Below are positions 35,537 through 42,556 of a stretch of DNA of 42,556 nt, in pieces. The position numbers and the translations under genes are program-made. The DNA comes from Nitrosomonas sp. (GTDB taxonomy: Bacteria > Pseudomonadota > Gammaproteobacteria > Burkholderiales > Nitrosomonadaceae). Location: the NCBI RefSeq assembly GCF_019752095.1, contig NZ_JAIEMO010000026.1, forward strand, positions 1 through 42,556, given 5' to 3'. The first letter of the stretch is position 1. Each line of letters begins with the position of its first letter. Under the pieces are notes generated by a model, which saw nothing but the letters and a program-made list of their open reading frames with translations, had not been told where the DNA came from and made no database searches.

Positions 35537-36283
35537 TTAGCACAAGATTGTCTGACCACTTATTTCTCTGCTGTCCAATCCCATCAAATACAAATATACC
35601 GACATCAACTCATCAGGTTGACGCATCTTTTGTTTTATTTCACCCGGGTGTGTAATCACGCGCTGTGGTGAATTCACCAAGCCGGGTATCACTGTATTAA
35701 TGCGCAAATTCGGTATCTGCCCCCATTCATCAGCCTGTATCTTGACTAATGCTTCCAGACCGGCTTTTGCAACGGCAAAACCACCCCAGTAAGCCGATGG
35801 ATTATGTCCGTGCGTACTTGATGTCATAATAATGCTCGCATCAGGAGAAGCCTTCAGTAGCGGCAAACATGCTTTTGTTAATGCAAAAGGAGCTATCAAA
35901 TTAACCTGCAACAAGGCTCGCCATTGCTCAATTGTTTGATGTTCCAGTGGGCTTAAACCAGGTAAGTAGGTTGCGTTATGCAAGATTCCGTCCAAGCGCC
36001 CCAGCTGCTGCGCAACCGCATGTGACAGAGCAAAAAAATCCTTTTCTTCAGCACGTTCCAGATCAAGCGGATAAATTAGAGCTTGCGCTTTACCGATGGT
36101 TTCTATTTCATCGTAAACGCTTTCCAATTTTTTTACTTTACGGCCATGTAAAATTACCGTGGCTCCATGATTCGAATAAGATAATGCTGCCGCACGCCCT
36201 AACCCCTGCCCTGCACCTGTGACAAGAATCACGCGATCTTTCAAAAGATCTTTAGGTGCAGAATAATTTTCTAATTTATTCAT
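35537..36283 (-). CDS. YciK-like short-chain dehydrogenase/reductase, catalytic Tyr replaced
   Basis: A 248-residue SDR-fold protein. The cofactor motif is TGAGQGLG (about 22-29), LHNA provides the Asn motif (LHNATYLP), and the catalytic Ser is in TSSTHG (about 156). The usual YxxxK reads FAVAK (F169, K173), so the proton-relay Tyr is Phe. The overall pattern, with NPSAYWGGF and QADEWGQ, is that of the YciK group (E. coli YciK has GAYAASK at this place). The first in-frame start is TTG; the ATG two codons later (36283) is used. No strong ribosome site is visible. Loss of Tyr suggests altered or no dehydrogenase activity, or a neighbouring residue doing the job. Confidence 0.85.
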   Translation of the reverse strand: MNKLENYSAPKDLLKDRVILVTGAGQGLGRAAALSYSNHGATVILHGRKVKKLESVYDEIETIGKAQALIYPLDLERAEEKDFFALSHAVAQQLGRLDGILHNATYLPGLSPLEHQTIEQWRALLQVNLIAPFALTKACLPLLKASPDASIIMTSSTHGHNPSAYWGGFAVAKAGLEALVKIQADEWGQIPNLRINTVIPGLVNSPQRVITHPGEIKQKMRQPDELMSVYLYLMGLDSREISGQTILC

Positions 36284-36372
36284 ATTCAAAAATTTATCAC
36301 GAATAAGTATTTTTTAAGAAAAATATAACGCCCGATTAACATCTCTATTTCTCTAGTTAGCTAGATAGACAT

Positions 36373-36406
36373 AAAAAAACAGACCTCAATATAAGATTGA
36401 AGTCTG
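36373..36406 (-). terminator. rho-independent terminator of groESL
   Basis: On the minus strand an 11-pair stem (CAGACTTCAAT / ATTGAGGTCTG, one G-U pair) with a five-base loop is followed immediately by seven T residues. It is 37 bases after the groEL stop. Confidence 0.85.
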
Positions 36407-36443
36407 CGTGATTCAAAAGACAGTATAAAAACAATGACCTACC

Positions 36444-38102
<1,659 letters not shown>

Positions 38103-38147
38103 CTAATCTCTCAATACATTATTCTTGCGCGTCATTGAACTAATGGA

Positions 38148-38438
38148 TTAACCTTCAATTACACCCATAATATCTTCTTCTCGCATGACTAAAAGTTCTT
38201 CGCCTTGAACCTTGACGGATTGCCCGGCATATTTGCCAAATAACACTTTATCGCCGACTTTCACTTCCAATGGACGAATTTTTCCATCATCCCCGACTTT
38301 TCCTTTGCCTATTGCCAGGATCTCACCTTGATCTGGTTTTTCTGCTGCGCTATCAGGAATAACAATACCTGAAGCTGTTTTACGTTCATCTTCTAATCGC
38401 TTTACGATAACACGATCATGTAAAGGGCGAATTTTCAT
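38148..38438 (-). CDS. groES: co-chaperonin GroES (Hsp10)
   Basis: A 96-residue co-chaperonin, [20 protein letters not shown], the lid of GroEL. The mobile loop [13 protein letters not shown] is visible at about 24-36. The open frame runs 19 codons further upstream, but AAAGGAG before the ATG at 38438 and the family length of 96 fix the start. It is first in the groES-groEL operon, about 100 bases downstream of a CIRCE element. Confidence 0.98.
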   Translation of the reverse strand: MKIRPLHDRVIVKRLEDERKTASGIVIPDSAAEKPDQGEILAIGKGKVGDDGKIRPLEVKVGDKVLFGKYAGQSVKVQGEELLVMREEDIMGVIEG

Positions 38439-38538
38439 GCTGTTCTCTCCTTTGAAAATTAATAAACTAATATCCGTGCAATCAATGCACATCATTCTTT
38501 TAACACTACTAAGACAGTCAAGGTTCTAATATTGGGAT

Positions 38539-38575
38539 TACTATTAGCACTCCGTAACCACGAGTGCTAATAGTA
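38539..38575. promoter_or_regulatory. CIRCE operator (HrcA binding site)
   Basis: TTAGCACTC (38544-38552), nine bases, GAGTGCTAA (38562-38570): a perfect match to the CIRCE consensus. The inverted repeat extends to 14-base arms (38539-38575). It covers the -10 region of the groES promoter, so HrcA repressor should block transcription when unstressed. Confidence 0.95.
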
Positions 38576-38598
38576 GGGTTTGTGATTCAGAATTTCAA
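38570..38598 (-). promoter_or_regulatory. groESL promoter overlapping CIRCE
   Basis: On the minus strand TTGAAA, 17 bases, TACTAT gives a sigma-70 promoter (5 and 4 matches of 6). The same -35 region reads CCCTCTTGAA, close to a heat-shock -35, so dual sigma factor use is possible. The start site would lie inside CIRCE. Confidence 0.65.
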
Positions 38599-38729
38599 GA
38601 GGGAAAAACAATAAAATTATAAAATATATCTAATAGTATGAATTTAAACAAAAATATTCAATACAATAAAATAATTCTTTAGTTACAACATAAGATCTCT
38701 TGTAATTGAAAATAATGAGGCTTCAAGAA

Positions 38730-39812
38730 TCATTGCAATATGACTCCTCCCCCCAAGCATACTTGACTCTCATAAATCACAACGGATTGCCCTGGGGTGA
38801 TTGCCCATTGATTTTGGGCAAACTCTACTTGACAGTACTCATGTGACAGATTTGTAATTGTGCAAGGCGCATCAGTTTGGCGATAGCGTGTTTTTGCAGC
38901 GTAAACCCAATTGCAATGTGGATGTTTTTCATCGATCCAGGTTAAATTGATTGCTTTTAGGGAAGGACGAAACAAATCCGGATGATTGTGCCCCTGAACG
39001 ACAATCAACACATTTTTGATCATATCTTTGGCTGCTACAAACCATGGTTCATCACCACCATCCCGGACGCCCCCAATCCCCAACCCCTGTCTCTGCCCTA
39101 TGGTGTAGTACATTAATCCGATATGCTGACCAATGACTTTTCCATCAGTTGTTTGAATTTCGCCAGGTTTGTGCGGTAAATAGCGATTAAGAAATTCACG
39201 AAACGGACGCTCGCCAATAAAGCATATGCCCGTACTGTCTTTTTTAGAGTAATTCGGGAGCTTCAGCTCCCTGGCTATTTTACGCACTTCGCGTTTATAG
39301 AGATGACCGATTGGAAAAAGCGACTTAGCAAGTTGTGCTTGATTCAACCGATACAAAAAATAGCTTTGATCTTTGTTTCCATCTTCACCTTTTAATAATT
39401 GAAAAACGCTACCCGCTTTACGCACCCGGGCATAATGACCTGTTGCGATATAATCAGCACCCAGTTTATTTGCATAATCCAGAAATGCTTTAAATTTGAT
39501 CTCAGCATTGCATAATACATCAGGATTCGGCGTGCGTCCGGCTTGGTATTCTGCAAGAAATTGTAAAAATACACGCTCTTTGTATTCAACTGAGAAGTTT
39601 ACAATTTCGATAGGAATATCAATAACGTCAGCAACCGATACGGCATCTAGAAAATCCTGCCGGGAAGAGCAATATTCATCAGTATCATCATCTTCCCAAT
39701 TCTTCATAAATAACCCTACAACATCATAGCCTTGTTGCTTCAGCAAATATGCAGCCACAGATGAATCAACACCACCAGACATACCAACAATTACACGACA
39801 CTTCGTCATCAT
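38730..39812 (-). CDS. mnmA: tRNA-specific 2-thiouridylase
   Basis: A 360-residue enzyme that makes 2-thiouridine at position 34 of Lys, Glu and Gln tRNAs. The PP-loop GMSGGVDSS is at 10-18. The catalytic cysteines are C101 ([10 protein letters not shown]) and C197 ([12 protein letters not shown]), which form the persulfide/disulfide pair. The C-terminal barrel is complete and ends CLGGGVI. The frame reaches a TTG inside nudJ; the ATG at 39812, one base after the nudJ stop, is used, and another ATG follows directly. The two genes are translationally linked. Confidence 0.95.
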   Translation of the reverse strand: MMTKCRVIVGMSGGVDSSVAAYLLKQQGYDVVGLFMKNWEDDDTDEYCSSRQDFLDAVSVADVIDIPIEIVNFSVEYKERVFLQFLAEYQAGRTPNPDVLCNAEIKFKAFLDYANKLGADYIATGHYARVRKAGSVFQLLKGEDGNKDQSYFLYRLNQAQLAKSLFPIGHLYKREVRKIARELKLPNYSKKDSTGICFIGERPFREFLNRYLPHKPGEIQTTDGKVIGQHIGLMYYTIGQRQGLGIGGVRDGGDEPWFVAAKDMIKNVLIVVQGHNHPDLFRPSLKAINLTWIDEKHPHCNWVYAAKTRYRQTDAPCTITNLSHEYCQVEFAQNQWAITPGQSVVIYESQVCLGGGVILQ

Positions 39813-39813
39813 C

Positions 39814-40269
39814 TTAGGATTCAAAATTCAACATCAACTCCAATGAATAGCGCTTACCGGCAAGGTGATCACGAATACATTGCATAACCAGAGGACTGCG
39901 GTGACGCTGAATCATTTGATTAACTTCATCAAAGCCAAACCAAGACGCCCGTAAAATGCCTGTATCGAGCTTCCGTTCGGGATCGTGATGTGTAACACGC
40001 CCGCCAAACGCAAATCGAAGATAGGTGGTATCTGCACGATGTGAGTGCCACTGATATACACCCAATACATATTCAGGTTCGAAGGTATACCCAGTTTCTT
40101 CCAGTGTCTCCCGTACCGCTCCCTGAATGATGGATTCTCCTGGATCCAGATGCCCTGCAGGTTGATTTAGAAACAATCCGCAACCCGTTTCAGGCTCCTC
40201 CTCCACCAATAAATATTTGCCATTTTGTTCAACAACAACTGCAACCGTTACATTAGGTTTCCAAATCAT
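39814..40269 (-). CDS. nudJ: Nudix hydrolase, NudJ-like
   Basis: A 151-residue Nudix protein. The Nudix box [20 protein letters not shown] then TGY fits G-x5-E-x7-REUXEEXGU completely, with the metal-binding Glu residues present. N-terminal [18 protein letters not shown] and the paired mnmA gene downstream match the NudJ (YmfB) group, which cleaves HMP-PP and nucleoside di/triphosphates in E. coli. No clear promoter is visible. Confidence 0.88.
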   Translation of the reverse strand: MIWKPNVTVAVVVEQNGKYLLVEEEPETGCGLFLNQPAGHLDPGESIIQGAVRETLEETGYTFEPEYVLGVYQWHSHRADTTYLRFAFGGRVTHHDPERKLDTGILRASWFGFDEVNQMIQRHRSPLVMQCIRDHLAGKRYSLELMLNFES

Positions 40270-40402
40270 AATTCCTCAAATAATAAAAATTAACTGCCAT
40301 TTAGCAAGTATTTAATAACCAGCGTTAATCCGATATTGCTTATTATCGCACTGGAGCATTCGCCTCTGTTACGACAAATCAGAATTCTCAAATGCCCTCA
40401 CG

Positions 40403-42205
40403 CTATGGCGAATGTATCGAAACAAATTGTTGTAATATCTGATTAAGCTGCGCGACATCGAATGGTTTACTTAGATGCTCATTCATACCAGCAGTAAGGC
40501 ATTCCTGCCTGACATGATCAAAAGCATGGGCAGTTAATGCAACAATTGGAATCGGCACAGCATTTTTCTCCTGTTCAAGCGCACGAATCCGTCGTGTAGC
40601 CTCAAACCCATCCATCACAGGCATATTACAATCCATTAAAATCAAATCAAAATGTTGCGATGTGAACGCGCTAATTGCCTCCGCACCATCATTTACAATA
40701 ACAACCTCACAATTCAACCGTTCCAACATTGCTTTACTGACTAATTGGTTCACATCATTATCCTCAACAACCAAGACACGGACACGAGACTCGACAATAG
40801 CAATAGGCTGCTTTGAAGTTAATTGGCTCTGCTGAGAGATCACTGTATCAATAGCTGCATATTTAAGGGGAATATGCGCACGGAATTCTGCGCCCTTACC
40901 AATTTCACTGGATACAGTAATTGAGCCCCCCATTAGTGATAACAAATTGCGTGTAATCACAAGGCCTAGTCCGGTACCTCGAATATGTTGTGTAGATTCC
41001 CCTACTTGTGAAAATTCCTGAAACAAACGCGTCTGATTCTCGGTTGATATACCTATCCCAGTATCTGCAACGATAAGTTCTACCTCAACTCCACTTTGAT
41101 CTGCAAGGGGGTAGCAACCGATCTGTAATTTAACTTCCCCTTCTGCAGTAAATTTAAACGCGTTACCGAGCAGGTTAAACAAAATTTGTTTAATTCGATC
41201 AGGATCACCAACAAGATTAAAGGATAGATTACATTCGAAACTCACAATAAAATTCAGCGATGATTCTCTGGCTTTAGCGCAAAATAGCAAATTCACTTCA
41301 TCAATCAATGCACGAAGGTTAAATGACCGATTAGCCACTTTGAGTTTATGCGCCTCTATTTTCGCAAAATCCAGAATATCATCAATGACTCGTAACAGAG
41401 TTTTCCCAGAATTACGGATTACACTCAGATAATTTGTTTGTTCCGAATCAAGTGAAGTGGTTGCCAGAATTTCAGTCATTCCAAGTACGCCGTTCATTGG
41501 TGTCCTGATCTCATGGCTCATAGCAGCCAAAAATGCAGATTTAGCTTTATTCGCATTCTCCGCTTGTAAGCGGGCGTATTCCAGATCAATAGCTTGTTTC
41601 TCTAATTGCACAGCTTGTTGCCGCGCAACCCAATAATTCTCATGCTGCAGCTTACCGTTATGTACAGAAAAAAAGAAATAGGCAAGTCCAATTATCATCA
41701 ATACCAAACTACCTTCACCTGGGACAAATAATACTAAGCTTAAAAGACTAGGCAGATAAATTATCACTGCATAGACGAGCATCAACTGAATGCGAGGTGA
41801 AGTAGCCGCTATGCCACCTGCAACAAAACCGACTGTCGAAATGACCGCTAAAGTAACGCTGCTATCCAGAATATTAATGGATAGGAATACCCACATCAAA
41901 AAAATAGTCCAACCTAGTGCCGTTGTGATATAGATCGTTAAGATCGAATATTCTATCTGTTGCTCATTTCTATCGAATAAAATCAGCGCACGCTTATAAA
42001 CTACAAAACGTGATATCGCCAGAATTATAAACAGAGCGACAAAGAGCGCAATATAAGGCTGCATGCGCAGCACAGGAGACATCAGTACGATAGCACCGCA
42101 ACACAAAACATAAAACAAACCACCCAAACGCATGCGTCGCACCATATCTTGATTGGTGCTGATACGTACCTGCTCTAGCTTTGCTACTCCTGGATCCGAC
42201 CACAT
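40403..42205 (-). CDS. membrane hybrid histidine kinase with receiver domain
   Basis: A 600-residue sensor. About six hydrophobic segments lie in residues 25-180, followed by a coiled coil (about 190-225). The HisKA domain has H231 in [16 protein letters not shown]. The HATPase has the N box around [19 protein letters not shown] (381-387) and RGTGLGL (409-415). The receiver domain (about 475-595) has acidic ED at 481-482, phospho-acceptor D525 ([13 protein letters not shown]) and K in HLSKPF. No Hpt domain is present, so the phosphate must pass to a separate Hpt or regulator. No periplasmic sensing domain is visible; the signal may be membrane-borne. AAAGG lies about 10 bases before the ATG. 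No regulator gene is adjacent. Confidence 0.92.
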   Translation of the reverse strand: MWSDPGVAKLEQVRISTNQDMVRRMRLGGLFYVLCCGAIVLMSPVLRMQPYIALFVALFIILAISRFVVYKRALILFDRNEQQIEYSILTIYITTALGWTIFLMWVFLSINILDSSVTLAVISTVGFVAGGIAATSPRIQLMLVYAVIIYLPSLLSLVLFVPGEGSLVLMIIGLAYFFFSVHNGKLQHENYWVARQQAVQLEKQAIDLEYARLQAENANKAKSAFLAAMSHEIRTPMNGVLGMTEILATTSLDSEQTNYLSVIRNSGKTLLRVIDDILDFAKIEAHKLKVANRSFNLRALIDEVNLLFCAKARESSLNFIVSFECNLSFNLVGDPDRIKQILFNLLGNAFKFTAEGEVKLQIGCYPLADQSGVEVELIVADTGIGISTENQTRLFQEFSQVGESTQHIRGTGLGLVITRNLLSLMGGSITVSSEIGKGAEFRAHIPLKYAAIDTVISQQSQLTSKQPIAIVESRVRVLVVEDNDVNQLVSKAMLERLNCEVVIVNDGAEAISAFTSQHFDLILMDCNMPVMDGFEATRRIRALEQEKNAVPIPIVALTAHAFDHVRQECLTAGMNEHLSKPFDVAQLNQILQQFVSIHSP

Positions 42206-42473
42206 ACATCTACTACCTTTCAGAATACGCTTTTTCTATGCCTAGATTGAGTCAAAAAATCCATCGAGATAGTACCAAAAAGAATCAGCAAATATATAAT
42301 TTCATAAAAAATTCATATAATTACATTCTTGAAGTCAGAAAATTCAATATAGCAATCATAAAGAAAAATGACATTACCTCCAATAATTATTTACTTAACT
42401 GATAAATTAGATGTTCGACAACTAGCCAAGAAGCACGCTAAAAGGTATGATTCGGCCTGCAGGTTTTGCAAAA

Positions 42474-42556
42474 GGAGGCGTGGCCGAGCGGTTTAAGGCA
42501 GCAGTCTTGAAAACTGCCGTAGGGGTGACTCTACCGTGAGTTCGAATCTCACCGCC
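42474..42556 (+). tRNA. tRNA-Ser (anticodon TGA), 3' end cut by window
   Basis: Acceptor 5' strand GGAGGCG, D-arm GCCGAGCGG, anticodon stem GCAGT/ACTGC with TGA, a long variable arm, and T-loop TTCGAAT. The sequence stops after CGCC, so the last acceptor bases lie outside. It reads UCA-family serine codons. Confidence 0.93.

Noticed and set aside
42181..42402. 73-codon plus-strand ORF next to the histidine kinase start
   Set aside because: AT-rich, overlaps the kinase start on the other strand, no ribosome site.

Overview
The window looks like a chromosomal segment of a betaproteobacterium, most likely a Nitrosomonas-type (Nitrosomonadaceae) ammonia oxidiser. This is inferred from gene content and neighbourhoods (ilvE next to a zf-CHCC zinc-finger gene, uvrC next to pgsA, tRNA-Leu then tig-clpP-clpX-lon, groESL under a CIRCE element) and from moderate, AT-leaning composition. 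No 16S gene or ammonia-oxidation gene is present to prove it. There is no prophage, insertion sequence, CRISPR array or replication origin that I can support.

Layout. Positions 1-4500 are AT-rich, gene-poor accessory DNA. They hold a STAS-less SulP anion permease with a universal stress protein, two small two-helix membrane proteins on either side of that pair, a small cysteine-rich lipoprotein, and about 1.1 kb of mostly non-coding sequence. From 4827 to 14296 a co-directional plus-strand run encodes ilvE, a zinc-finger protein, a phosphomannomutase/phosphoglucomutase, glutamine-dependent NAD synthetase, a BepA-like periplasmic protease, a MacA/MacB-type exporter with MacB split into ATPase and permease, and a 51-residue lipoprotein. 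Minus-strand genes follow: an UMF1/Atg22-type MFS transporter, fumC, two unknown genes, and class Ia ribonucleotide reductase (nrdA then nrdB in transcription order) behind a NrdR box. Next come a DUF188 protein, pgsA, uvrC, a tautomerase and a family-5 uracil-DNA glycosylase.

A plus-strand tRNA cluster (Pro-Arg-His) with good sigma-70 promoters lies at 26.8-27.2 kb. Beside it is a two-gene lipid cassette, a bacterial CarS (CDP-archaeol synthase)-like protein plus a CDP-alcohol phosphatidyltransferase, divergent from an endonuclease/exonuclease/phosphatase-family gene. The proteostasis block on the minus strand runs tRNA-Leu, tig, clpP, clpX, lon. It is followed by a YciK-like reductase lacking the usual catalytic Tyr, groES-groEL (perfect CIRCE, overlapping promoter, strong terminator), nudJ-mnmA, a membrane hybrid histidine kinase, and the start of a tRNA-Ser gene cut by the window edge.

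Most of the window is core housekeeping. The parts most worth a second look are four TTGTGA hexamers at exact 11-bp spacing upstream of a small membrane-protein gene (3143-3181), the CarS-like/CDP-alcohol transferase cassette (27515-28613), the unknown gene pair between fumC and nrdB, and the heat-shock/NrdR control elements that can be read directly.
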